In this document: one piece after another, positions 23,657-32,590 of the stretch
Layout: every line of letters begins with the position of its first letter
Position numbering within the stretch: position 1 is the stretch's first letter
From: Paenibacillus farraposensis
GTDB taxonomy: Bacteria; Bacillota; Bacilli; Paenibacillales; Paenibacillaceae
Direction: 5' to 3'
DNA length: 64,000 nucleotides
Assembly (NCBI RefSeq): GCF_020736845.1
Contig: NZ_JAFFQR010000064.1
Span: 62,001 to 126,000, forward strand
Translations under genes and position numbers: made by a program
The notes under the pieces: generated by a model
Told to the model about the DNA's origin: nothing
Seen by the model: only the letters and a program-made list of their open reading frames with translations
The model's database searches: none

Positions 23657-24325
23657 TCACTTGGACAAACGGGTCGCACTGTCCCGAATAGCCGCAATAG
23701 CTGCTCCACGGTCTGTTCTACCGAATACTGCACTGCCTGCGACCAGAACATCAGCTCCTGCATCAAATACAACAGGTGCCGTCTCCTCCGCAATCCCTCC
23801 GTCTACCTCGATATGTACGTCTGGACGCCCTATTTCGTTCAGCCAAGCACGGATCTGTCTGATTTTATCGACTGTCTCTGGGATGAAGGATTGGCCTCCA
23901 AAACCAGGATTGACCGTCATCACTAGAATCATATCCACATTAGGCAGTACTTCCTTGATCGCATATGGCGAAGTACCCGGATTGAGGGCCACCCCTGCCA
24001 GCACGCCCTGTTGCTTAATCATATGAATGACTCCATGCAAATGAACACAGGCTTCAGCGTGAACAGTAATGATATTGGCTCCTGCTTTTACAAAATCGGC
24101 AATGTAACGCTCAGGATGCTCAATCATCAAGTGAACATCCAAGGGAAGCGTTGTATGCGGACGAATAGCCTTAACGATAGGCGGACCTAGTGTAATATTG
24201 GATACAAAATGCCCATCCATTACATCCACATGAATCCAATCTGCTCCCATGGCCTCGGCTTCTGCAATCTCACTGCCCAAACGGGCAAAATCAGCGGATA
24301 AAATCGATGGTGCTATTTTTAACAT
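23657..24325 (-). CDS. rpe: ribulose-phosphate 3-epimerase
   Basis: Interconverts ribulose 5-phosphate and xylulose 5-phosphate in the pentose phosphate pathway. The TIM-barrel signatures are present: PSILSADFA, WIHVDVMDGHFV (metal ligands), the LDVHLMIEHPE strand, MTVNPGFGGQ (phosphate loop), and HIEVDGGI with the catalytic Asp. 222 aa, normal. It follows rsgA by 4 bp, as in Bacillus. Confidence 0.96.
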   Translation of the reverse strand: MLKIAPSILSADFARLGSEIAEAEAMGADWIHVDVMDGHFVSNITLGPPIVKAIRPHTTLPLDVHLMIEHPERYIADFVKAGANIITVHAEACVHLHGVIHMIKQQGVLAGVALNPGTSPYAIKEVLPNVDMILVMTVNPGFGGQSFIPETVDKIRQIRAWLNEIGRPDVHIEVDGGIAEETAPVVFDAGADVLVAGSAVFGRTDRGAAIAAIRDSATRLSK

Positions 24326-24329
24326 ATGC

Positions 24330-25247
24330 TCAATACCTCCGCTTTTTTTCTTTTAGTTCCTGGTAGAACTGCAAGTAGCTATCATATCGTCCCTGTGCAA
24401 TATCTCCTTCTTCCACAGCCTTTCTCACTTTACAATCAGGCTCGTGAATATGGGTGCAGCCACGAAATTTACACCCTTCCGCATACTGCTGAAATTCACG
24501 AAAACAGGGTGATAGCTCATCTACACCCAGCTCCAGAAAATCCAGCTGGCTAAAGCCCGGTGTATCAGCTACAAATCCACCGTTATCCAATGAGATCAGT
24601 TCTACGTGACGAGTCGTATGTCTTCCTCGTCCCAGCTTATTGCTAATGGCGCTCGTCTTTAGCGTTAACCCGGGCTGCAGCGCATTAAGCATGGAAGATT
24701 TCCCTACACCTGACTGTCCGGAGAACACGCTGATTTGACCAGCCAGCAGCTTCTTCAGCTCAGCCGTACCTTTGCCGGTCCGGGCACTGGTCACCAGCAC
24801 CTCGTAACCGATCTTCCGGTACATTTCCTGAACAGCCAGCACCATATCATCCTCTGAAGGACTGCCTTCATACAAATCGCGTTTGGTCAGACAGATAATC
24901 GTATCCAGCCCGGCGTGCTCAATATGCACCAGAAATTTATCCAGCAGCGGCAAATTCAAGTCCGGCTCACGCAGGGAAAACAACAGTACGGCAAGCGTAG
25001 TATTAGCTACCGGCGGGCGGATGAGCTCCGTCATACGTTTCCGAATCTCCTTGATCATACCTTCTCCGTTCTCAGTCAATTCATAAACGACCTGATCGCC
25101 GACAAGAGGTGTAATCTCTTTTTTCTTAAAAATACCGCGCGCTCTGCATTGTACTGTAGCTTCGCCGGATACCGGGCGCCCATCCTGATCCAGACTGGAA
25201 ACATAATAATATCCGCTGAGTGCCTTGACGATCAGACCTTCAGGCAT
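24330..25247 (-). CDS. rsgA: ribosome small subunit-dependent GTPase RsgA (YloQ/CpgA)
   Basis: Circularly permuted GTPase that checks late 30S assembly. The order is an N-terminal OB-fold, then G4 (CLTKRDL), G1 (GQSGVGKSSMLN), G3 (DTPGFSQLDF) and a C-terminal zinc knuckle (CKFRGCTHIHEPDC). ATG 25247 after AAGGAGG (11 nt) is the likely start; an ATG 9 codons upstream is also in frame. Located after prkC; in Bacillus the homologous protein CpgA is a PrkC substrate. Confidence 0.95.
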   Translation of the reverse strand: MPEGLIVKALSGYYYVSSLDQDGRPVSGEATVQCRARGIFKKKEITPLVGDQVVYELTENGEGMIKEIRKRMTELIRPPVANTTLAVLLFSLREPDLNLPLLDKFLVHIEHAGLDTIICLTKRDLYEGSPSEDDMVLAVQEMYRKIGYEVLVTSARTGKGTAELKKLLAGQISVFSGQSGVGKSSMLNALQPGLTLKTSAISNKLGRGRHTTRHVELISLDNGGFVADTPGFSQLDFLELGVDELSPCFREFQQYAEGCKFRGCTHIHEPDCKVRKAVEEGDIAQGRYDSYLQFYQELKEKKRRY

Positions 25248-25343
25248 GTGTAAGACGTCCTCCTTCATAATGCGCAAGTTTCATTACTTGTAACAGAACA
25301 AGCACCTTCCTTCAGCAAGTTTACGGATGCTGCACAGCCTCAA

Positions 25344-27581
25344 TCACTTTTCCCTTCTCCGATGGGAACCGTTCCACTTGCCCGCGTTGTTATTATGACT
25401 AACTGCCAACTCATTGCTAGTTGCTCCCGTGGAGTCAGTTCCAGGAGCAAAGGCCGAAGGTTCGCCATTCCCACCGGTTCCATCCGGATTGTTGGAGTCG
25501 CCGCCACCATTATTAGAAGATTCCCCATTATTCCCTTCTCCACCATTTGCACCGCCATTCTGTGAAGGATCCGTTGGTGACGTGTTGGCAGGCGGAGCAA
25601 TTTGAGGCATCGTCACCGTGCCATTTTTGGCATCAATATAAGAAACAGGATACGTATCAACAAAGGCACCGTCTCTAAATACAGAAACAACGCTGTCCTT
25701 GTTCGGAGCCATCACCAGATTAATCGTAAACACCTGCGTCGTATTGATCGTACGGCTTCCCCACTCCTGATTTTCCCCACGTGCATCGGTATAAGTAATC
25801 CGAATCTTGCTGTTTTTGCCTTCCTCCTTCGGGGCAACAGGCACATTAAACGGCAGCATAATCGCTTCTGGCGGGTAACCGGTACTTACATAAATCGTAA
25901 TTTCCGTATTCGGAGGCAATTCGCTGCCCGCCTCAGACGGCCACTGTTTGGTTACTTTGCCTTTTTCCTGCTCATAGCTGTATTCCTCTTTGATTGAGCC
26001 AACCTTCAGTCCCGCCTTTTTAACCTCATCTTCTGCTTGGTTTTGCGTCATTCCTACCAGATTTGGCATTTTCACCGTGTTAGCACCTTTGCTGACCGTA
26101 AGGACGATTTGAACCGAATCCTTATCAAAGGGCTCATTTGCAGCAGGTGTCTGACTGAGGACGGTTCCTGCAGGCTGATCACTGAACTGTTCATTTTGCT
26201 GAATCTGCGTCTCCTTAATCTGCTGGGCAGTCAGCAGCTTCACGGCATTCTCGTAGGTTTGGCCTTTAACATCCGGCATCGGAGTAAGCGGTTTGGCGAT
26301 CCCGACTTTCAGACTAATTTTCGTTCCTTGCTTGACTAAAGAATCCCCTGGATAACTTTGATAAAAGACAACTCCTGGCGCAATTCCCTCTTTGTATACA
26401 TGCTGGACAGGCTCCTCAATGAGCAATCCTGCTTTACTAAGATTCACTTTTGCCTGGTCTTCTGTCTGTGTCAATACATTCGGTACTTTGACATCAGGCA
26501 CAACGAGTACACTTTGTACATAGTACACCAGTCCACCCATGGAGAGCAGCAGTACCAGCACGAGCGTCACCCAGAAGATAGCCTTTTTTCTATTCTTTCT
26601 GGACGACTGCTTGCTTGGAAGCTGTTCGGATTTATGAGGCTGCACAGGCGCGTCGCTCCCACTGGAAGATACCCCCATTTGTTGAGGCTTGATCGCCGGA
26701 ATGATCCGTGTTTGGTCCTCATCATCCAAATGTGCAAACTCCAGCTTGGATTCATTGCGCCGTGTCGGCAGCAGACAGGTTTCCAGGTCTTGCAGCATTT
26801 CGTCTGCTGACTGGTAGCGTTCCTCGGGATTTTTGCGCATGGATTTTAAAATGACGTTTTCCACGCTTTGCGGAATCAGCGGGTTAATTTTGCGCGGCTC
26901 CTCAAATTCCTCTTGCAAATGTTTGAGTGCTACACTGATTGGGCTTTCTCCCAAAAAAGGAAGCTGTGCCGTCAGCATTTGATATAACACAATGCCTAAA
27001 GAATATAAGTCCGATTTTTCGCCGGTAACAACACCTTTGGCATGTTCAGGTGAGAAATAATGGACAGAACCGACAACAGAACCAGTCTGCGTAATTGTCG
27101 TTGACGTTACAGCCCTGGCAATCCCGAAATCCGTTACCTTAACCCGTCCATTACGTCCAATCAATATATTATGGGGCTTAATGTCCCGGTGAATAATCTG
27201 ATTTTGGTGCGCATGCTCCAGCGCGTCACAAATCTGCGAAGCGATCCGCACTGCTTCATCCACCTGCAACGGCGCACGCTCTTTAATAATCTCATTCAGA
27301 TTTTTACCTTCAACGTATTCCATGACAATATAATGAATTTCATCCTCTTGGCCGACATCATAAATACTGACCACATTCGAATGAGATAGAGAAGCCGCGG
27401 ACTGCGCCTCACGCCGGAAACGGCGAATAAATTCCTCATCATGAACAAATTGCTGTCGTAGCACTTTAACTGCTACATTACGATTCAGCAAAATGTCTTG
27501 AGCCTTGTAGACCAGCGCCATACCGCCGCCGCCGATGCGCTCAATGATTTCGTATCTTCCCCCTAGCAGGTGTCCGATCAT
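25344..27581 (-). CDS. prkC: Ser/Thr protein kinase PrkC with PASTA domains
   Basis: Membrane kinase sensing muropeptides. The cytoplasmic kinase domain (about 10-270) has the glycine loop IGGGGMALVYKA, catalytic HRDIKPHN and DFGIA. One helix (AIFWVTLVLVLLLSMGGLVY) follows a basic linker. Three PASTA repeats (PNVLTQTEDQAK, PDVKGQTYENAV, PNLVGMTQNQAE) are outside, then a further beta domain and a long Gly/Asn/Ser-rich tail. The ATG at 27581 overlaps the prpC stop as ATGA. In Bacillus PrkC triggers spore germination by muropeptides. Loss of the gerA-type operon in this window makes that route notable, though other ger loci may exist. Confidence 0.95.
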   Translation of the reverse strand: MIGHLLGGRYEIIERIGGGGMALVYKAQDILLNRNVAVKVLRQQFVHDEEFIRRFRREAQSAASLSHSNVVSIYDVGQEDEIHYIVMEYVEGKNLNEIIKERAPLQVDEAVRIASQICDALEHAHQNQIIHRDIKPHNILIGRNGRVKVTDFGIARAVTSTTITQTGSVVGSVHYFSPEHAKGVVTGEKSDLYSLGIVLYQMLTAQLPFLGESPISVALKHLQEEFEEPRKINPLIPQSVENVILKSMRKNPEERYQSADEMLQDLETCLLPTRRNESKLEFAHLDDEDQTRIIPAIKPQQMGVSSSGSDAPVQPHKSEQLPSKQSSRKNRKKAIFWVTLVLVLLLSMGGLVYYVQSVLVVPDVKVPNVLTQTEDQAKVNLSKAGLLIEEPVQHVYKEGIAPGVVFYQSYPGDSLVKQGTKISLKVGIAKPLTPMPDVKGQTYENAVKLLTAQQIKETQIQQNEQFSDQPAGTVLSQTPAANEPFDKDSVQIVLTVSKGANTVKMPNLVGMTQNQAEDEVKKAGLKVGSIKEEYSYEQEKGKVTKQWPSEAGSELPPNTEITIYVSTGYPPEAIMLPFNVPVAPKEEGKNSKIRITYTDARGENQEWGSRTINTTQVFTINLVMAPNKDSVVSVFRDGAFVDTYPVSYIDAKNGTVTMPQIAPPANTSPTDPSQNGGANGGEGNNGESSNNGGGDSNNPDGTGGNGEPSAFAPGTDSTGATSNELAVSHNNNAGKWNGSHRRREK

Positions 27582-28354
27582 GCGCCACACCCCTTTTCAT
27601 GCAATGAAACCGTGTCGTCGGGCAATTCAAACAAAGCTACAGTGATATTATCATCTCCCCCGGCAAGCAAGGCCAGATGCAGCAGACGGTCCGCTCGTTC
27701 CTCCAAAGGATTGTCTGCGGCGCCTACTACTTTGCTGATTTGCTCTTCCGTCACCAGATTGCTCAGTCCGTCACTGCACAGCAGCAATACATCGCCCTTG
27801 TCCAGTGTAACGGAGTCAATATCCACCTTCACCTCGGAATCCGTGCCAAGTGCCCGTGTCAGCACGTTGCGGCGGGGGTGGTTCTCCCGCTCTTCCTTGC
27901 TGATTTGGCCGTTTTTGAATAGCTCATTCACCAAAGTGTGGTCTTCTGTAAGTTGACGTACCGTTCCTTTGGATATCACATAGGCTCGGCTGTCCCCGAT
28001 ATGTCCGATAATTCCGGAAGCATTGTTCAGCAAAACAGCCACAACTGTCGTGCCCATATTATGATATTTGTCATCGCGCGCAGCCGTCTGAAAGATCACT
28101 TCATTCGCATGCAAAATAGCGTCGCTGAGGGCAGCAGTCAGAGAATGAGCGGATAATCCGCTTTCCAGCGTTGCCAAATCAGCGGCAAGTGTCTCCACTG
28201 CGAGGCGGCTGGCCGTATCACCGGCCAAATGTCCCCCCATCCCATCGGCAACAATTCCAAGAATATACCCTTGCTCCAAATGCCTGATCCAGGCAGAATC
28301 CTCATTTACCGAACGTACACGTCCGACATGGCTGACATGAACTGTTTTGATCAA
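27578..28354 (-). CDS. prpC: PP2C-type Ser/Thr phosphatase PrpC (Stp1)
   Basis: Metal-dependent phosphatase that reverses PrkC phosphorylation. PP2C motifs are present in order: NEDS, VADGMGGHLAGD, GHIGDSRAY, CSDGLSNLV and GGDDNITV, giving the binuclear Mn/Mg site. TTG start at 28354 with GGGGTG 7 nt upstream. It follows rlmN by a few bases and overlaps prkC, so kinase and phosphatase are translationally coupled. Confidence 0.95.
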   Translation of the reverse strand: MIKTVHVSHVGRVRSVNEDSAWIRHLEQGYILGIVADGMGGHLAGDTASRLAVETLAADLATLESGLSAHSLTAALSDAILHANEVIFQTAARDDKYHNMGTTVVAVLLNNASGIIGHIGDSRAYVISKGTVRQLTEDHTLVNELFKNGQISKEERENHPRRNVLTRALGTDSEVKVDIDSVTLDKGDVLLLCSDGLSNLVTEEQISKVVGAADNPLEERADRLLHLALLAGGDDNITVALFELPDDTVSLHEKGCGA

Positions 28355-28360
28355 ATGGTT

Positions 28361-29401
28361 TCACCCCAAATCCATATGCTTTGCGCGCAACTGGCCACAG
28401 GCAGCGGCGATATCATGACCCTGTTCACGCCGGATCGTCACATTGATGCCCTTATCGGCAAGAATACGCTGGAAATTGAAAATATCACTGCGCGATGTGC
28501 GTACATACTTGCGCTCAGGCACATGATTGACCGGAATCAGATTGACGTGACACAGCATATCCTTGAGTACATCAGCCAGCTCTTCTGCATGCTCCGGCTG
28601 GTCGTTTACTCCCCCAATCAGGGCATATTCAAACGAAATTCTCCGCCCCGTCTTGGCAAGGTAGTAACGAAGCGCATCCATAACATCCTTAAAAGGATAG
28701 CGGCGATTTACAGGCATCAGTTTTGAACGAAGCGCGTCATTAGGCGCATGAATCGATATTGCCAGATTAATCTGGGTATCCTCGTCCGCAAATTTATAAA
28801 TATTCGGTACAATACCGCTGGTTGATACTGTAATATGCCGCTGGCCTATGTTCAGACCCTTTTCATGAATCATCGTACGTAAAAACGTCATGGTCGCTTC
28901 ATAATTTTCAAAAGGCTCGCCCGAGCCCATAATCACAATGCTGCTCACTCGCTCATTCGTCTTATCTAAAATTTTCTGTGCTTGCACAACCTGGGCTGTA
29001 ATTTCACCAGCCGTCAGGTTCCGTTTGAGACCGCCCAGCGTCGAAGCGCAAAAAGTACATCCAATGCGGCAGCCCACCTGAGTCGTTACACAAATACTGT
29101 TTCCGTAATTGTGTCTCATAATAACTGTCTCAATCGCATGATCATCGTGCAGACCGAACAGGAATTTCACCGTCCCGTCTTTTGATTCCAGCTTTGTAAT
29201 TTCATGCAGCGTCACAAAGCTGAATTGCTCGGCAAGCTTCTCTCTCAACGCCTTGGACAAATTCGTCATCTCATTGAAATCGTTGACCCGCTTCACATAC
29301 AGCCAGTCAAAAATTTGTCCTCCGCGAAAAGCAGGCTCGCCATTGCTCTTGGCCCAGTCCTGAAGCTCCTCAAGAGTCAAATCATATATAAAAGGTTTCA
29401 T
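28361..29401 (-). CDS. rlmN: 23S rRNA (adenine2503-C2)-methyltransferase RlmN
   Basis: Radical-SAM enzyme making m2A2503 in 23S rRNA (and m2A37 in some tRNAs). The cluster motif [11 protein letters not shown] (CxxxCxxC) and the C-terminal catalytic Cys in AAACGQLR are present, with the first methyl-accepting Cys region CVTTQVGC. The frame continues 20 codons upstream to ATG 29461; neither start has a good ribosome-binding site. [16 protein letters not shown] at 29401 matches the usual Paenibacillus beginning. First gene after the rsmB terminator. Confidence 0.94.
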   Translation of the reverse strand: MKPFIYDLTLEELQDWAKSNGEPAFRGGQIFDWLYVKRVNDFNEMTNLSKALREKLAEQFSFVTLHEITKLESKDGTVKFLFGLHDDHAIETVIMRHNYGNSICVTTQVGCRIGCTFCASTLGGLKRNLTAGEITAQVVQAQKILDKTNERVSSIVIMGSGEPFENYEATMTFLRTMIHEKGLNIGQRHITVSTSGIVPNIYKFADEDTQINLAISIHAPNDALRSKLMPVNRRYPFKDVMDALRYYLAKTGRRISFEYALIGGVNDQPEHAEELADVLKDMLCHVNLIPVNHVPERKYVRTSRSDIFNFQRILADKGINVTIRREQGHDIAAACGQLRAKHMDLG

Positions 29402-29513
29402 CAATGTTTGCACCCGTTCCTTCTCCGTTAAGTTCTGATTGATCTTAGACAGTGTTTTCATTCTTCCTATTTTAGCACAAATCCCTGAGGGGGTAAAAAT
29501 TTTTCGTCTTTAT

Positions 29514-29541
29514 GCAAAAAACCGCCGGAGAGGTCCGGCGG
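29514..29541 (-). terminator. intrinsic terminator after rsmB
   Basis: On the minus strand CCGCCGGA-CCTC-TCCGGCGG is a perfect 8-bp GC stem followed by T6. It separates the fmt-rsmB side from rlmN, which Bacillus transcribes together. Confidence 0.9.
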
Positions 29542-29585
29542 AATGCGGAAATGCTGGCGGCGGATATCTGGAATACTCCTCCGAA

Positions 29586-31001
29586 TTACTTGATCCGGCG
29601 CAGACGTGCGATATAAAACCCGTCGCTGTGAAAATGCTGTGGCAACAGCTGCACCGAGCCGCGCCGGGCATCATTAACATCATAGCTCACATCCGGGAAC
29701 AAATGATCTTTTGCCAATTCATACTCAGGGTGCTCACTTAAAAATCGAGCCAATTGTCCTTCGTTTTCATCAGGCTCAATCGTGCAGGTGCTATATACCA
29801 GAATACCTCCCGGCTTTAACAGTCCGGCCACACTTTCCAGCAGCTCATGCTGAAGCTGTGCAATTTCGCGAACATCCTGCGCTGTTTTGGTCCAGCGCAA
29901 ATCTGGCTTACGGCGGATCACCCCAAAGCCGGAGCATGGCGCATCAAGCAAAATGCGGTCAAAAGATGCTGGAGCATAACGCTCTTTTAGTTCCAGCGCA
30001 TCGCCGGTGACCGTTTCCACGGCATCCAGCCCCAGCCGCTCAGCCTGTTCCTGAATTAAATGATGCTTATGAGTATGCAGGTCGTTTGCGATAATCCGCC
30101 CTTGATCCTTCATCAGCTCAGCCATATGCGCCGTTTTGCCGCCCGGAGCGGCACAACAATCCAGCACCAGCATACCAGGCTCAGGTGTGACTGCTTCGGC
30201 AACGAGCATGGAGCTTTCATCCTGCACGGACAACAAGCCGTCCGTATACCAGGAGGTAAGCGCCATATTGCCGCCGCTGCGAACAACAATTCCAAAAGGG
30301 CTAACTGCCGAAGGAACGGCATCCATCCCTTTTGCGAGCATCTCGCCCAATAACTGATCACGGCTAGTCATAGTCGTATTTACCCGTACGCTAACCGCTG
30401 GGGGCTCATTATTAGCCCGGCAGATAGCCTCCGCTGTATCTACACCATATTGCTGAATCCAGCGTTTAACCAGCCACTGCGGATGGGAATGCTCCAGCGA
30501 AATCCGCTCCTCAGCGGACAAATCGTCCGGAATACGCAGCTTGTCCGGCTCGCGCAGCATACTCCGCAGCACACCGTTGACCATCCCCGAAATTCCCTGG
30601 TGCCCGCGCCGCTTGGCAATGGTCACGGCTTCACTAACGACAGCATGATCCGGGATACGATCCAGGTACACCATCTGATACACACTCATCCGCAGCAGGG
30701 AACGAACCCAGGCCTGAAGCTTGGCCGTTCCTTTTTGCACAAACTTGTTCAGGTAATAGTCCAAGGTATTGCGGCGTGCGACTGTACCGTACACAAGCTC
30801 TGTTGCCAAGCCGACATCGCTTGCGGACAATTCTGCTTGCTGAAGCCGGCGGTTGAGCTCAAGATTGCTGTAGGCGCCTTCCTGCTCCACCCCGATCAGC
30901 ACATCGAGTGCAACTTCCCGCGCGGTTTGCTTGCGGGTCTTCCCGGCTCTGGTCCCCGCACGCTTATCCTGACCTCCCTGACGGGAGCGGCCCCCGCTCA
31001 C
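29586..31001 (-). CDS. rsmB: 16S rRNA (cytosine967-C5)-methyltransferase RsmB (Sun)
   Basis: 471-aa rRNA m5C methyltransferase. An N-terminal NusB-like RNA-binding domain (about 25-150, AREVALDVLIGVEQEGAYSN in part) precedes the SAM domain with DCCAAPGGKTAHMAEL, DAPCSGFG and the nucleophile Cys in YSTCTIEPDENE. The GTG start (31001-30999) overlaps the fmt stop as GTGA. The first 20 residues are Gly/Arg/Lys-rich. Confidence 0.95.
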   Translation of the reverse strand: MSGGRSRQGGQDKRAGTRAGKTRKQTAREVALDVLIGVEQEGAYSNLELNRRLQQAELSASDVGLATELVYGTVARRNTLDYYLNKFVQKGTAKLQAWVRSLLRMSVYQMVYLDRIPDHAVVSEAVTIAKRRGHQGISGMVNGVLRSMLREPDKLRIPDDLSAEERISLEHSHPQWLVKRWIQQYGVDTAEAICRANNEPPAVSVRVNTTMTSRDQLLGEMLAKGMDAVPSAVSPFGIVVRSGGNMALTSWYTDGLLSVQDESSMLVAEAVTPEPGMLVLDCCAAPGGKTAHMAELMKDQGRIIANDLHTHKHHLIQEQAERLGLDAVETVTGDALELKERYAPASFDRILLDAPCSGFGVIRRKPDLRWTKTAQDVREIAQLQHELLESVAGLLKPGGILVYSTCTIEPDENEGQLARFLSEHPEYELAKDHLFPDVSYDVNDARRGSVQLLPQHFHSDGFYIARLRRIK

Positions 31002-31957
31002 CCGAGCACCACGCCTGGCTTCATTTGTCCGCCGCGTGCAAAGGTGCCTGCTTCCATCACCTTTTTGCCTGCCGGCTGAACCTGAGTCAGCCAGAGCGTC
31101 CCATTGCCGGTTTGCACTTCAATGCCCCGGGCATTCAATTGAAGAACCGTTCCGGGTACAGGAGGATTTGGGCTGTTCACATCATTATTTATGGAAGGCT
31201 GTTCAGCAGCCCATACTTTAAAAACGTTATCTTCCCACATTGTAAATGCGCCGGAAAAGGGAACAAGCCCGCGAATCCGGTTGTATATTTGCTGGGCACT
31301 GTCATTCCATGGAATGCGTTCATCGTCACGGCTCAGGTTCGGGGCATAGGTTGCCTCTTCCTCGTTCTGCGGTGTACGCGCCGATTGCCCTGCCAGCAGC
31401 TTCGGCAGCTCGTCATGTAAAAGCTTTGCCCCGGCTGTGCTCAGCTTCTCGAAGATCGTGCCGGACGTATCCTCCGGCTCAATGGCAACCTCAACCCGCG
31501 ATATCATATCGCCGGTATCCAATCCTTCCGCCATATACATCAGCGTTACGCCTGTGATGGTCTCACCGTTAATAATGGCACGCTGAATCGGCGCTCCTCC
31601 CCGATAACGGGGCAAGAGCGAGCCATGCACATTCAAACAGCCAAAACGGGGCAGGTCCAAAACGGCCTTAGGCAAAATTTGCCCATAGGCTGCGGTTACA
31701 ATCAGATCCGGGCGCAGCTTGGCCACCTGAGCCACCGCTTCTGGTTGCCGCAGGCGAGTCGGTTGAAGCACGGGAATCCCGCGCTTCTCCGCCGCTTCCT
31801 TGACGGGTGTCGGCATTAATATTTTTTTGCGTCCCTGCGGCTTATCCGGCTGGGTGATTACACCAACGACGTTGTAGCTGTTGTCTAGCAGCATATTCAG
31901 TGACGGCACAGCAAATTCCGGTGTACCCATAAAGATAATACGAATCTCTTGACTCAT
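30998..31957 (-). CDS. fmt: methionyl-tRNA formyltransferase
   Basis: Formylates initiator Met-tRNA with 10-formyl-THF. FMGTPEFAVPSL at the start, the catalytic region NVHGSLLPRYRGGAPIQRAI (Asn, His) and TGVTLMYMAEGLDTGD are diagnostic, followed by the C-terminal OB-fold. 319 aa. ATG lies 6 bp after the def stop; the two enzymes act at the start and end of the formyl-methionine cycle. Confidence 0.96.
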   Translation of the reverse strand: MSQEIRIIFMGTPEFAVPSLNMLLDNSYNVVGVITQPDKPQGRKKILMPTPVKEAAEKRGIPVLQPTRLRQPEAVAQVAKLRPDLIVTAAYGQILPKAVLDLPRFGCLNVHGSLLPRYRGGAPIQRAIINGETITGVTLMYMAEGLDTGDMISRVEVAIEPEDTSGTIFEKLSTAGAKLLHDELPKLLAGQSARTPQNEEEATYAPNLSRDDERIPWNDSAQQIYNRIRGLVPFSGAFTMWEDNVFKVWAAEQPSINNDVNSPNPPVPGTVLQLNARGIEVQTGNGTLWLTQVQPAGKKVMEAGTFARGGQMKPGVVLG

Positions 31958-31963
31958 CGGACC

Positions 31964-32461
31964 TCACTCTCCCGCCTGACGGTTCGGTCCTGGCTGTTCC
32001 GGAGCAACCTCATATACTTTTTCCGCGATATCCGTGAACAAAACTCCATTTAAATGGTCGATTTCATGCTGGAAAGCGCGAGAAAGCAAGCCTGTTGCCG
32101 TAACGGTGATGGCCTTGCCCTCACGATCCAGTCCTTTGACGGTAACCTTCTCGGCACGGCGTACATCCCCGTTCAGTCCCGGAATGCTCAAACAGCCTTC
32201 AGGACCAAACTGTTCCCCTTCCTGGGCGACGATTTCCGGATTGACCATTTTAATCAAACCGTGCTCATCTCCGGCATCCACGACGATGAGGCGCTTCAAA
32301 ATGCCAACTTGCGGAGCGGCAAGTCCTACTCCCTCGGCTTCATACATCGTATCTGCCATATCGTCGAGCAGCTTTTGTACATTAGGCGTAATTTTAGGCA
32401 CTTCCTTGGCTACTTTATGCAGTATATCATCCGGCTCCAACACGATAATTCTAATTGACAT
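31964..32461 (-). CDS. def: peptide deformylase
   Basis: Iron/zinc hydrolase that removes the N-formyl group from new proteins. All three motifs are seen: GVGLAAPQVG, EGCLSIPG (metal Cys) and QHEIDHLNG (HExxH metal ligands and Glu). 165 aa, def-type 1 length, with a short Pro/Gln-rich tail. It lies between priA (129 bp gap) and fmt, as in Bacillus. Confidence 0.96.
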   Translation of the reverse strand: MSIRIIVLEPDDILHKVAKEVPKITPNVQKLLDDMADTMYEAEGVGLAAPQVGILKRLIVVDAGDEHGLIKMVNPEIVAQEGEQFGPEGCLSIPGLNGDVRRAEKVTVKGLDREGKAITVTATGLLSRAFQHEIDHLNGVLFTDIAEKVYEVAPEQPGPNRQAGE

Positions 32462-32590
32462 GACAACAAAACACCTTCCTCTTTATCCTTCATTTAGACT
32501 TAATTGTATTCATCACACATGCAACTGTTACATAATCCTATGTACGGACGGTTGTCCGCATTAATGGTCCGACCCGTTTTTGCGCAGGCT

